From the NCBI GenBank assembly GCA_051294375.1, contig CM119263.1, positions 10,748,703 through 10,812,702 of the forward strand: 64,000 bases of DNA. The letters run 5' to 3'. Position 1 is the first letter of the stretch. Every line of letters starts with the position of its first letter. Under the pieces are notes generated by a model. The model made no database searches. It was not told the DNA's origin and saw nothing but the letters and a program-made list of their open reading frames with translations. Shown here one piece after another: positions 1 through 24,434 of this stretch. The stretch comes from Paraspadella gotoi. Its lineage: Eukaryota > Chaetognatha. Both the position numbers and the translations under genes were made by a program.

Positions 1-393
1 AGCAAAGAGGGAGGATTTTTGACTTAGTTTCTGTTTGGTTTGAAGAAAAAAAAAAGGTAAGAAAATAGAAGAGACTCGAATGTGAGGGAATCGGCGCTAC
101 AATATTGGCGGTGACGGGTGATGTTAAGATGCTACGGGTGAGTTATGGTTGGGGTCATCGGGGGTAAAATGTTAGCCTAATAACGCTAGATGCTATTCTT
201 TAGGATAAACGGACGTTTGGATTCTAACGCGGTTCGCACGCAGTTCACACGCGGATCTCACGCTGCGTATCTCGCCCATTGCACGCACAAACAAATATCC
301 AAAACCCAGTTCGTGCTCAGAGTGAAGAGAGAAATTTGAAACAAAAATAGAGAATCGACCAGAATAAATAGAAACGTAAATACGAGAAGGAGT

Positions 394-494
<101 letters not shown>

Positions 495-785
495 ATGTCA
501 AAAAGCTGTGATGTCTCTTCGTCGGTGAGAGGGAGGAGAAGATCATGATACCCTGTCCCCCTGGCGAGATTATTCTTCTCCCTTTTCTTCTCATCTTTAT
601 TTCATTTTCGAGGGTAAAGTTGCAAAAAACAAATTGTGGGGAAAAACGTCGACCTTACCATCGCTGTCGTCGAAATTATCGTCGTCGTCTTCGTCGCCGT
701 ACTCGGAACCATCTTCGTTTTATCTGCGCATGTGTGAAGAAACTTAATCGTGGATCCGAACTTTTAAAATTTCCTTTGACGAAAA

Positions 786-824
<39 letters not shown>

Positions 825-1164
825 ACACTCGTTACTTTTCAAGAAACCTTTTTTTGTTCTGGGTCTTCATTCTGGAAAAAGTTGACTGGCTTCGCGAGTG
901 AGGCGAGGTGATGGAAGGATCCAAGGTGAGGCGCGAGTAAACATGAGAGGAAAGTTAAAACTCGCCCAGAGACACGCTGTCTAGTTGGTACGAGGCGGGG
1001 AAGGCGGGAGGGAGGTGGCGGTGGTAGAGGGGGGTTGGTAAAGGTTTGAGGGGGCGGAGTGTAAAAATGAGAGAATCTTTTTTTTTCGCTGTCTTCGTTT
1101 AATCGTTTTCAAAAGTGTCGAATTTCATGAAATTTTAAGTATTTTCAGAAATAATTAAATCTCC

Positions 1165-1167
<3 letters not shown>

Positions 1168-1237
<70 letters not shown>

Positions 1238-1239
1238 TG
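1168..1239. repeat. (CT)n microsatellite
   Basis: CT dinucleotide tract of about 70 bp with one TA interruption near its 3' end. Confidence 0.97.
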
Positions 1240-2183
1240 ATCAATGATTGACATTCTTCCATGTCACACGCGAAGTCTAAACAAAAGGGAATCGAAATTA
1301 AAGTTAATCCGCAAAATCTCTTTTAATCGACTCCTTTGCGTGCGAGAGAAAGCAGCTAGGGTGAGGCGTTGGGGCGTTGGGTCATGGGGTCATGGGGAAA
1401 AGGGGGAGTAAAAAGAAAAGAGGGAGGAGATGGGAAAAGAGTCACGAGATGAGTGAAAGAGAAAAATGAAAAAAGTCTTTTTTTTTTTAAATTGATCAGA
1501 TCCAGGATCCCGTGATCCCCATTTGCCCCAAAATCATACGACAAACGCTCGCCCAGACCCTTTTTCAAAAATGGAGAAAGATGTAACTTACCTATTTGCA
1601 CTTTTCAGCTTTGCAAACGCCCGGGGTTAAATTTAAAAATAAAAAAAAATAAAAATCTCAAAGAATGGATAAAAAAATTTAAAAAAAAAAGAGGAAAAAA
1701 TTTTTACGATTTTCTGGTGGAATTTTGTAGGCTGGTATTTTACGGTGAGAGGCAAATAAGGATTGTGTTTGATATTTCACTAACTCACCTCGAAACTTGT
1801 GCCTCTCGAATGATTTCTAAACTTTTTCCAATTTCGCGCCCGCCCTTTTTATAACAACCACGAGAATTCCCCCGTATTTTTTTCCCCTCAGTATCGTTTT
1901 TGCTCTTTCAACTTTTTTTTTAATCACCTTCTGTCCCGTCGGTGAAAAGACGCCCTCTTTTTGCGTCAATTGATTTTGGAATTCGATTCTCTTTTAAATT
2001 TTAACTTTCGCTAAGATTTTAACTTAGAAACTTATTCACATCAATCAAATTAAAAATTACCGAGTTATGAAAAATACTATAATATTTATTGTTTTGTCAT
2101 TTAAAATTTACAGACTTTTGACATTAACGTTTATAATCATTCATAATCCACTGAAAATGACAGAAAAATATATATATGTCATA

Positions 2184-2297
2184 TATGTCATTATCTTGTA
2201 AGAGTGATGGAGGCCTTAAACCACCAAAGCCTGTCCAAAGTCAGGGGCAAGATAGCTTTTTTATTAAATGAATGGATAATTTTTATATTGGTTGCAC
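2184..2297 (+). repeat. Dispersed short repeat, copy 1
   Basis: About 114 bp that recurs at 11036-11150 (reverse) and 38725-38838 (forward). Shared blocks include a CTTGTAAGAGTGATGGAGG-like start, CAAAGTCAGGGGCAAGATAGC in the middle, then TATTAAAT, and an AT-rich end finishing TATTGGTTG. No coding capacity is seen. It may be a MITE or a SINE fragment; the ends are not clear enough to name a class. Confidence 0.75.
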
Positions 2298-3677
2298 TGC
2301 ACTCCATTATGAATATAAATTTGTTTTGCATTTTTACTGTTATATATACGTATATATATTTATATAAATATAAAAAGAAAAATAAAAAGTCCATGTCACG
2401 TCGGCGATCACTACCGCCATCTCCATTAAGGGAATGTTTGTTCGAATCTTTCAACTCTTGACTCTCTCTCTCTCTCTCTTTCTTTCCACTTCTCTTTACT
2501 CTCATTTGCATATTTGCGTATATCTTCTCGCCAACCAGGTGTATTTAAAATGTAGATCTTCTGAGTCTTTGACGATGTTGACCCGCGCCGTCGGTGGCGG
2601 GAATGAATCTGCGAAGAAACCCGAGCCTTTTCCAAGTAAGGGATTTCTTTTGGGTTGGGGAGGGCGAAGGGCGAGGTTTGATGGATTCCGTTTTGAAGAG
2701 TAAATTGCAAATTGGAAACTGTATTGATTTGCAAGGTTAGATTTTTTTTTTTTTTTTATCGAAGGCTGAAATTAGACCGGATTTTTTTCGTCAAAAACAT
2801 GTACGAAAGTGATTATTATTAATTCTTTTGTGATTATTTGATATTTTAGTAACGATATATATTAGAAAGTCTGATAAACACTTACAGAGGACGTGTCGGG
2901 TAGTGTCGCAGCGTATATCACGAGCACATTGCCAACCGCGTCTGGTAGATTTTCTCCCACCGACGAAGCTGAAAAACATGGAAATAGGCCAACAAACAGG
3001 CGGTTAAAAATAAAAAAGCCGTTTAAAAAAGCAGTTTATGTACTAATTGAAAATGAGATTGATGAACTCTACCTCTTTTTTCAATTAAATCGAAAGTTCA
3101 TCTCTCATGATTTACTTGACGACACCATAACCCGGGAAAAAGATACTTTGGGTTGTTCCCACCCTGGTAAGTTCAATGAAAAGCAACAATTGCTTTCCAA
3201 CCTACGTAGAAATAGGCATACTTCAAAAAGTAATACTTTTTGGGTAATACTTGTCCCGCGTCATTAAATTAGTGTCAAATCATCGCTCATTGAACGACAC
3301 TTAACGGATTTTCCAGTTATTATTCGACGCGCGGAATAATGCCTCCCTGACAACGGGGCCCTCGATCACAAATTTCTTTTAAAGAGAATCGTAAAGAAAA
3401 AGGGAAAGGAGTAAGGGTGGGTAAGTTCTGGATCGAGGGTAGGGGCCTCGGGGATTTATCGCCGCGACTCGCAAAATAAACACCATCTCGGTTTGACGTC
3501 GTCCCAAATGTTGGGGTCAAGAGTTTCTCAGCCGCCTTAAGCCGCCTTTCTGATTCTGAGGCTTTATGTTCATTAGTCAGCGAATCTCGTGGAATGGCGA
3601 GATGTGGTGGTCAAATAAAGAAAATAATTAGTTGGCTCGGTTCTTAAAGTCTTCTCTGTTTTTGCTTTGAATATTTA

Positions 3678-3678
<1 letters not shown>

Positions 3679-3754
<76 letters not shown>

Positions 3755-3780
3755 AATATTATTATTATTTATTTATTTAT
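3679..3780. repeat. (ATT)n microsatellite
   Basis: Trinucleotide ATT tract of about 75 bp that degenerates into ATTT units. Confidence 0.95.
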
Positions 3781-4966
3781 ACTACTATTTTTTTTAACAT
3801 TCTTCGTTAAACAAGGTCTACATTTCCTTACATCTAGTTTTTTCCCCCTTTTTTTCGCGAGAATATCTCGACCAAATGCAGATTTTGGTTTTAATGAGGG
3901 TTTGAGAAAAGTCTGAAGGAGGGACGGACGGACGGACGGACGGACGGATCGACATCAAAATCTGTCAATTCATCGATTTTTTCCCCTTTTGTTCGACTTT
4001 CGCGAAAATGCCGCCGAATCACTCCCGAAGTGGATGAAGTTCCCTTTCTCTTTCACGATTAAGTCGACTTCACTCGTCAGTGTCGTCGTCGTCGTCGCCA
4101 TCATCGTCGTCGTCGTTTTTGCCGCCATAAATCCTGATTCGCTCTCAATTCTGAGGTAGATTAGAACGATTTTTTAATGTCGCATCTTTCAGTTTAAACA
4201 CGATTTGTTCACCTTTCTGCATATATATGCGTTTAATTAAATGAAATCGGTGAGAGACAAAGTACATGTCGTAATTCGCTTTACACGAAAATCCACCAGG
4301 ATATTTTAAGGTCTTTTTGGAATAATACTTAATTTATCAATATGAAAACTAGAAAGCCTAGAAATTTTTCACTTCCGGAATCACTGAACAAAAAGATAAG
4401 ACAGAAGGATATAATGAATAAAAATAAATTTGTAAATTAGCTAAACATTCTTTCTAAAACTCAGAATTGAGTTTTCTGAGACAGACTTTTAATTCGGTCG
4501 TTGCAAGTTAGTTTGTGCACTAAAAATAGAAATATTAACTGAAAAAAACGAGCAAATATATTTCAGTATTTATTAGTTCCGAGAACTTTCAAAATTCCCA
4601 TGAACTTTCTTCAAAAATTACGAGTCGAGGAAAAGCCAAAATAACCATAAAAAGCAGAAAGAGGATTAAAAGAGGAAAAGAGGTCATGTGCAAATACGAA
4701 ATCTTTTCCCAGAGATTTTTCAGGCTTTCATTTCCACTTCCATAGGGAGAAGGAGAGGGACAGTAAGAGGAAGGGAAAGAGGTAGAAGCGCCGATCGAGA
4801 AAAGACGGCGACTACGACGACGAAGACGACGACGACGATCGACGGTTGACTCGCGATCAGACCGTACTCATGCCATCGAGGAAACAACTTTTCCTTTCGA
4901 CGTTCATTCATTTTTTTTTTTTGTCCTTTCGCTCTTTTTTGCCCAAACGAAGGAAACGAAGCGCGG

Positions 4967-4975
4967 TATAAAAAG
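4967..4975 (+). promoter_or_regulatory. TATA box of tailless
   Basis: TATAAAAAG in a GC-flanked context (gcgcgg before, ggggg after), 338 bp upstream of the tll start codon. With usual arthropod spacing, transcription would start near 4995-5003, giving a 5' UTR of roughly 300 nt that contains a CT-rich stretch. No strong initiator motif was found, so the exact start is inferred. Confidence 0.5.
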
Positions 4976-5304
4976 GGGGTGGTTTCGATCCGGGGACATT
5001 TCCGAAAATTTGCCGCCACGCGATTGACGCCGAAGAGAAGAAAAAAAACAACTCCAGAGACGCACCTGGGCAATTTTTTCTTTTGGAGTGACTCTCTTTA
5101 TCTTGTTCTCACTCGCTCTCTCTTTCTCTCTCTCTCGATTCCGTAAAGTAGACGCATCAATCATCGTCCCTCAACGTCGACGATTCGCCATCGACAGACT
5201 CACAAAAAATTACAATCGGAAGACAATTTTAAACTTTAAGAAAAAGATAAAAAAATCGAAGCGAAAATAATTAATCGAAGAAAAGAAAAAAAGAGAAAAG
5301 GAAA

Positions 5305-16584
<11,280 letters not shown>

Positions 16585-18427
16585 CGAGAGAGGTCGCTAT
16601 AATTTTGTTTTGTTTCTTTTTTATTTTGTTTTGTTTCATTTTACTTTTTTTTTTTTAAATGTAATATGTAAGTTGGCTAATTAACGAAACCGACGAAGTA
16701 TCGTCGTGACGCTACACTTTTCCGTGCTACCATGGCCTCAAATCAACTTTCGTTTTGTTATTATGCTACTGGGTTTTTCAATGTGAATGTTTCTCTTTTT
16801 TTTTCGTATTTTCTCCCGCATTGCGCTGAAGATGCCGTTAAACAATCTTGTACAAGACCAGCTATCGTTGAGTCAACACGCCTCGTCACATTTAATTTTA
16901 ATGGCGCATCTTCATCATGCTGCGACATCATCCCACCTTGAATTCCAAAGATTTTATTCGTTTAAATTTGTTATTGATTATTTTATCGTTTAACCCGATC
17001 GTGCCTTGATTGAAAAAAAAAAATCCGAAGGGAATTTTAGTTAATGCGTTTTTAACACATTCGTACTTAATGGGCCGAATTTCATTACAGTAATATCAAT
17101 TACCAATTTTTTTTTGCTAGAGTAATTATCGTGTATTTAGAATTGAAGAATCCCTTCCGATTCAATTGCTAGTAGTAGATATTAATCGAGAATACGTTTT
17201 ACATTTCATTGTTCGTTAGATTTTATTTTAGAATACTACAATTTCGCAGCGTCTTTTTATTGAATAAACATTAATTCAGTAAATACGACCCTTTTTATTT
17301 TGTCCGCCAGTAATTAAAAATCGATTCAAACTTGTCAGAAATGATTCTTGCGAATATAATTGTCAAAATAAGAGGTCAGTCGGCGGTTAAGCACACTTTA
17401 ACCTCTCAAATTATCTCGTGAAAACTTTAAACGTTGCGATTTAAAAAAAAAAACTATGCGCCGGAATCTTTTTAATGAGGGGGGGAACAAAAGAAGAAAG
17501 ATAAAGAAGATGCCACCAAGTGTTAAGTTACGCTCTAATTTGAAGACGATTTCTCTCTCCTTTATTTTGATAAAAGCTGAAGGAATTTTTCGCGGGCAAA
17601 GACGAAAATTCGAAGTGGAACAAAACCCACGAGGGTGGGATTACAGTCAACGAGAGCGAGAGTAGGGGGCGAGGGTTGGGGTGGTCGGGTGGGGGGTAAG
17701 AAATGGGGGGGGCGCTTCTATTGCCTCTTGATTGGCGCAATAGCTTAATCTTAAATGTGTCTTTAAAGAGGAGAGAAAAAAAAAAGAAGAGCTTTTAAAT
17801 GCTGGCTAACCTTATTAAAAAAAAATAGAATAAATAAAACTAGCAATTAATCGGCCAGCGATTTCCTAAGCCTTCCTTATTATTCCTCACCCGTCCTTAA
17901 TTTTGGCCTCACCTTTCCTGGTCTTTGCCTTCGATCCTCACCCGGTTTTGACTTTTTCACAAACGAATCATCGAGAAGTCGAGAAAGTCTCAGGAATGTC
18001 GAGGCTCGCAGCCCCACCGCAGGCGGAGGAGGGAAAGTGAAGCCATCATCATCATCATCATCATCGTTCATCATCTGCGTCTCCATCTGTATCATCAGTA
18101 TTATTTGGATGTTTTTAATTTAAGCACTAAATCCTCATCTACGTTGTCATTGTCTTACTATCGTAATTAATGTTGCTCAGGCCGGAAAACAGGAGCCAGT
18201 CACCCAGGGCCAAGCCTTTTAATGTTTATAAATAACCTTAATCCCATAACAAATTATCCCCTCCACCCAATTCTGTTCAGACTTTTAGATATTTTGATTT
18301 TTCTGGTCTCATTGGAAAACTATGGCAGAGAGTAACTTTTAACGTTGTGTTGTATAGTTGCTCCATCTATTTCCAGAAGACAACGCTAAATATAACATCC
18401 CTCTCCCCATTATATCATAAAATAATA

Positions 18428-18669
18428 TAACAAATATGAGAAATAATATAAAAGAATTAATATTTAACTCTAATAAAACTAATCTAACGTTCATTTTATA
18501 ATTTCGTTTAAATTCGTGACAAATTACAGAGTTATTTTATTTTATAACAACGATATTTAAAATATAATAACTATGTACTTTGTCACGAATTTCCAAAACA
18601 ACGAAAAAGAAAGGAAAATACCTCGATAATTTCGGCTAATATAGTAAAACAAGTAATCTTGCATTTTTT
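18428..18669 (+). repeat. 242-bp direct duplication, first copy
   Basis: Apparently identical to 18888-19129, the sequence just after the 10-N gap; a third, inverted copy sits in the right arm (about 20120-20360). This is what an uncollapsed contig-end overlap would look like. Confidence 0.93.
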
Positions 18670-18887
18670 TTATATATATTATACATTGTACATTATATTG
18701 TATATTATACTATATCAGAAGTATAAAAAAATATTATTAGAGAATTTCAAATCCTATCGACCAAGCGAAGTATCAAGAAGTCTATACATTTATTTACATA
18801 TTTGATGTTAAGCTTAAAAATATTTTTCTAATTAAAATCTTTTAATGACCTTAGTTAATCATTCAACTTTTATCCCTNNNNNNNNNN

Positions 18888-19129
18888 TAACAAATATGAG
18901 AAATAATATAAAAGAATTAATATTTAACTCTAATAAAACTAATCTAACGTTCATTTTATAATTTCGTTTAAATTCGTGACAAATTACAGAGTTATTTTAT
19001 TTTATAACAACGATATTTAAAATATAATAACTATGTACTTTGTCACGAATTTCCAAAACAACGAAAAAGAAAGGAAAATACCTCGATAATTTCGGCTAAT
19101 ATAGTAAAACAAGTAATCTTGCATTTTTT
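18888..19129 (+). repeat. 242-bp direct duplication, second copy
   Basis: Begins at the first base after the 10-N gap and matches 18428-18669 base for base as far as I can read. It is then followed by unique sequence (19130-19905) forming the spacer of inverted repeat 2. Confidence 0.93.
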
Positions 19130-19486
19130 GATCGCATCGTTTCCCTTCGCAACATAAAGGGAAAAAAAATAACGATCTTTTTAATGGACATTGGACATAC
19201 GACTCTTTGTCCCTGTCATTTTAAAATTTCGACTTCATCCCTTTTCGTTGATATCTTTTATTTTTTCGAAGGTGGTTTCTCGGAGGAAGGGTTTTTTTTA
19301 AGGGGGGGAGTTGTGGTGGAGAAGGAGAAGAATGGTTGCCCCTTTAACATTGACACCTGGTTGGCGATGGCGTTGGAAAGATTCCATGAAAAAATCGCCG
19401 AGAAAAAGAAATTTTTGGAGGAGAATAAAATTTTTTCGGTGTAAAGATAAATTTGTTTATGCCTTAGCTCTCTCCCTCTCTCTTTC

Positions 19487-19579
<93 letters not shown>

Positions 19580-19905
19580 TCTCGCCTCCACACAAAAACA
19601 ACCTTTTCCTCACTGTCTTAATCTCTTGAAAATTTAACCTTCGGACCGCCTTTCCTCTCCCCCCTCTTCTTGGAAGGCGGGAGGGGGGAACGAAGGGGGT
19701 AGATGAAAGCGGGTAGGATGCAGGGGGGGGGTGAAGTAGAGATGGAGAAAGGCTCTCCCTTCGTTTCTCTTCCGAAATGTCACCCGATTCGAATCAAACA
19801 ATCAAAGCATTCGCGTTCCTTGGAATTGTTTTTCTTTTTTTTTTTTGCAAGAGTTTTTTTGTAATTTTTTTTACAAAAGGCAAAATAAAAACTCTTTAAT
19901 TTGAA
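19130..19905. other. Spacer of inverted repeat 2
   Basis: Sequence between the arms that is not mirrored. It contains a long CT tract (19468-19580) and G-rich stretches (19660-19735). No gene is seen. Confidence 0.7.
19468..19580. repeat. (CT)n microsatellite
   Basis: CT tract of about 110 bp with a few interruptions near the 5' side, in the spacer of inverted repeat 2. Confidence 0.96.
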
Positions 19906-22179
19906 GGGATAAAAGTTGAATGATTAACTAAGGTCATTAAAAGATTTTAATTAGAAAATATTTTTAAGCTTAACATCAAATATGTAAATAAATGTATTAT
20001 AGACTTCTTGATACTTCGCTTGGTCGATAGGATTTGAAATTCTCTAATAATATTTTTTTATACTTCTGATATAGTATAATATACAATATAATGTACAATG
20101 TATAATATATATAAAAAAAATGCAAGATTACTTGTTTTACTATATTAGCCGAAATTATCGAGGTATTCCTTTCTTTTTCGTTGTTTTGGAAATTCGTGAC
20201 AAAGTACATAGTTATTATATTTTAAATATCGTTGTTATAAAATAAAATAACTCTGTAATTTGTCACGAATTTAAACAATTATTAAAATGAACGTTAGATT
20301 AGTTTTATTAGAGTTAAATATTAATTCTTTTATATTTTTTCTCATATTTGTTATATTATTTTATGATATAATGGGGGAGAGGATGTTATATTTAGCGTTG
20401 TCTTCTGGAAATAGATGGAGCAACTATACAACACAACGTTAAAAGTTACTCTCTGCCATAGTTTTCCAATGAGACCAGAAAAATCAAAATATCTAAAAGT
20501 CTGAACAGAATTGGGTGGAGGGGATAATTTGTTATGGATTAAGGTTATTTATAAACATTAAAAGGCTTGGCCCTGGGTGACTGGCTCCTGTTTTCCGGCC
20601 TGAGCAACATTAATTACGATAGTAAGACAATGACAACGTAGATGAGGATTTAGTGCTTAAATTAAAAACATCCAAATAATACTGATGATACAGATGGAGA
20701 CGCAGATGATGAACGATGATGATGATGATGATGATGGCTTCACTTTCCCTCCTCCGCCTGCGGTGGGGCTGCGAGCCTCGACATTCCTGAGACTTTCTCG
20801 ACTTCTCGATGATTCGTTTGTGGAAAAAGTCAAAACCGGGTGAGGATCGAAGGCAAAGACCAGAAAGGTGAGGCCAAATTAAGGACGGGTGAGGAATAAT
20901 AAGGAAGGCTTAGGAAATCGCTGGCCGATTAAATGCTAGTTTTATTTATTCTATTTTTTTTAATAAGGTTAGCAGCATTTAAAAGCTCTTCTTTTTTTTT
21001 TCTCTCCTCTTTAAAGACACATTTAAGATTAAGCTATTGCGCCAATCAAGAGGCAATAGAAGCGCCCCCCCATTTCTTACCCCCCACCGACCACCCCAAC
21101 CCTCGCCCCCTACTCTCGCTCTCGTTGACTGTAATCCCACCCTCGTGGGTTTTGTTCCACTTCGAAAATTTTCGTCTTTGCCCGCCGAAAATTCCTTCAG
21201 CTTTTTATCAAATAAAGGAGAGAAAAATCGTCTTCAAATTAGAGCGTAACTTAACACTTGGTGCATCTTCTTTATCTTTCTTCTTTTGTTCCCCCCCTCA
21301 TTATAAAAGATTCCGGCGCATAGTTTTTTTTTTAAATCGCAACGTTTAAAGTTTCACGAGATAATTTGAGAGGTTAAAGTGTGCTTAACGCCGACTGACC
21401 TCTTATTTTGACAATTATATTTGCCAGAATCATTTCTGACAAGTTTGAATCGATTTTTAATTACTGGCGGACAAAATAAAAAGGCGTCGTATTTACTGAA
21501 TTAATGTTTATTCAATAAAAAGACGCTGCGAAATTGTAGTATTTCTAAAATAAAATCTAACGAACAATGAAATGTAAAACGTATTCTCGATAATATCTAC
21601 TACTAGCAATTGAATCGGAAGGATTCTTCAATTCTAAATACACGATAATTACTCTAGCAAAAAAAATGGTAATTGAAATTACTGTAATGAAATTCGGCCA
21701 TTAAGTACGAATGTGTTAAAAACGCATTAACTAAAATTCCCTTCGGATTTTTTTTTTCAATCAAGGCACGATCGGGTTAAACGATAAAATAATCAATAAC
21801 AAATTTAATAAAACTCGAAAAATAGCATATCTTTGGAATTCAAGGTGGGATGAGTCGCAGCATGATGAAGATGCGCCATTAAATTAAATGTGACGAGGCG
21901 TGTTGACTCAACGATAGCTGGTCTTGTAACAAGATTGTTTAACGGCATCTCAGCGCAATGCGGGGAGAAATAATACGAAAAAAAAAGAGAAACATTCACA
22001 TTGAAAAACCCAAGTAGCATTAATAACAAAACGAAAGTTGATTTGAGGCCATGGTAGCACGGAAAAGTGAAGCGGCACGACGATACTTCGTCGGTTCGTA
22101 ATTAGCCAACTTACATATTACATTTAAAAAAAAAAAGTAAAATGAAACAAAACAAACCAAAATTAAAGCGACCTCTCTC

Positions 22180-24409
22180 TCAAAAATCGCTGGATTTGTA
22201 CATGTCGCACAAAAGACGCTGTATGGGATGGAACCGATGTTTTGCCGGAAGAAGACTTCCTCGATGCTGCAGCTGCCGATGCTGCGGAGCGATGGCAGTA
22301 GCAGCAGCAGCTTGCCGAAACGAAAAGGCTGCGTCGGATAGGTGGCGCAGATGTTATTTGTTGAGGATGAGTTGCGCCTGATCCTGAAGGGAGGAGACGG
22401 AGGCGACGTCGCGGAGTTCTGGAGCGTCGGCGATTCGGCGAAGACTGTAATTAAGATTGATTGATTTGTTTCACTTGTTATATATGGATTGGAAATGGGA
22501 TTCATAAACTTATCGGATTGAAGGAATAGTATGAAAATTGCAAATTACTTGTTTCATTTTATCGATTGATTATTATTTATTGATTATTATTTATTGATTG
22601 ATCCATCGAGTTGATTTGTTGATTTATAATTCAATGCATTAATTTTTTGGAGTACATTATTTGGATCAATTCATCCATGCCATCGCGTTGTGACTAAAAA
22701 AAAACCTCCGTAAACAACCCAATTCAAACTCACCAGTCTTGAGAGCACGACGCCCTTGAGGCAGGCGTACTCGGTAGGGTCGACGGCCAACGCCTGGAAC
22801 TTGGCGATGACGTCCTGAAGGCGCGATCTCCGCCGTCAACGAGGCCTTTGTCGCGGGGCACGCAGTCGCCGTGAGCCCTGGGAATGTTGGAGGATTAGAA
22901 AGTTGGCGTCCGCAAATCAGAATTATTAAAACGACTAAAAATTGGCGGTATGATAACTCAGATGGTCTGTTGACTTCTAGGAAGTCATATTGAGATATCT
23001 TCAATGTAGGGTTAACAATTGTCGATTTACTAAATTTCCTCAGTGTTCTTTTTTTCTAGTCACCTATGATTAGGTGAGTACCCAGTGAAATTGCGGAAAA
23101 TTTTAGTTCCAATCTTGTGAGTTTTGTTCTAAATGAGTAGTATTTTTTCAAATTGGTATCCGAATAACATGCTCCTGGTTTAAAGGATTGTAGCGAGGGA
23201 TCGCACAAGATAGCAGACTGGAACCTTTACATTGCAAAATTAGGCGAAACAATCAAACATTTTAGGTACTTAGAGTGAGCCCGACGATTCAGGCAGTGTC
23301 GATGCGAGGAAGCATACCATGAGTTACCCATGTTTTTTTTGTCTTTAAATGTTTCCTTTCTATGTACATTTATATAATGTAAGACTTGAAAAAAAAGTTC
23401 GCTAACATTCGATAAAAAATACTGAGTAATATTGTAATTGTACACATTGTAATATTGATATATGATTTTGATTTTGATTTGACATGTAACAAACTTAAAT
23501 CAATCTGTATTACAGAACAACCAACAACGCATGACAACAACGACTTCTTCTCACCTGCAGCCTGCAACAGCGCCGACGCCTCCAGCGGGATTTGAACTGC
23601 TGCCCGCGCCTATCGGCGCTGCGTACAAAGTCGACGAAGCTAAATTTCCCTCCGAGGATTCCGTCCCATAACAGCAGGGTTGACAGTGTGGTCGAGCCGA
23701 GAAGGGCAGGGCGACTGTAAGGCGGTAGCACGTTCTTCGCCCACTTAGACCACATAAGAGGCTGCGGGCGCAGACGAGCTTCGCAGACCGTCTCGGAGGT
23801 TGTGTAGTAGATGAGTGAGAGGACGCTCGTGGGGTAGTGGTGGGGGGGGTGGTTAAGATGTAAAAATGGAAATTTATTACACAACATATTCTAGTTGATC
23901 CTTGATTCGTAACCCACTTCATTCGGAAATTATTTAAATTAATTAATCGATTAATCATTTTTTAATTACCTTGGTAAAGGTCTTGAACGAGTCCCTCCCT
24001 GCTCGCATATAATACGGCGCGCTCGTTCCGCATGCGACGATGTTGAACGTCGCTGCGGCACAACGAAGATGATTTCCGAACCGGACAGTGGAACCCGGAG
24101 AAAGGAAGAATCCGGGGAGCCGGCCCGGCGACACGGCTGGGAGAACCGCGGCGCCGGGTAGGCTGAGGAATCGTCAGAGGACATGCGGAGCCGTCGGCGG
24201 TGGCAGCGGAGGCGTGGAGTCTTCTCATTGCTTGCGCTGGTTTTCGCCCCGACGCCACCGCGCTGCAGAGAGAGATCCCGCGCGAGCGTCGCGGAGGAAA
24301 GGGCGAGGCGGAGGAAGAGGAGGACGGAGAGACGAGAGGCGAGGAAGGACGGAAAGTGAAGAGGACGAAGTGGACAGGACGTAGAGCGACGAATCTCTCT
24401 CTTTATTTA
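22180..24409 (-). pseudogene. Mirrored, frameshifted copy of tailless exons 4-7
   Basis: Minus-strand copy of the tll ligand-binding region: exon 4 part 24409-23970, exon 5 about 23836-23555, exon 6 22877-22734, exon 7 22445-22180. Splice sites remain, but all exons are broken. Exon 6 has lost several single bases and a TG pair relative to the intact copy. Exon 7 has small insertions and a lost C in the ATCCCCATAC stretch, which puts the AF-2 helix out of frame. Exon 5 has many insertions and is about 50 bp too long. There is no DNA-binding domain in this copy. The error style suggests low-accuracy read sequence rather than an old decayed gene, so it may not exist in the genome in this form. 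Confidence 0.85.
22975..23364. other. 390-bp insertion unique to the right arm
   Basis: Lies in the mirrored tll intron 5. The left arm reads straight through (GTTGTACATT near 15777-15786), while the right arm has GTTG, 390 extra bases, then TACATT. A TG dinucleotide occurs at both borders, so a target duplication longer than 2 bp is not seen. One plus-strand frame reads WNLYIAKLGETIKHFRYLE, faintly like the C-terminal part of non-LTR reverse transcriptases, too short to assign. Confidence 0.8.
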
Positions 24410-24434
24410 NNNNNNNNNNNNNNNNNNNNNNNNN

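Larger units (their letters stand above)
19906..24409 (-). repeat. Inverted repeat 2, right arm
   Basis: Reverse complement of 14840-18877 with frequent one- and two-base indels, many in homopolymers, plus one 390-bp insertion (22975-23364). It ends at the N-gap 24410-24434, after which the sequence is unrelated. Length 4.5 kb against 4.0 kb for the left arm; most of the difference is the insertion. Confidence 0.93.
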
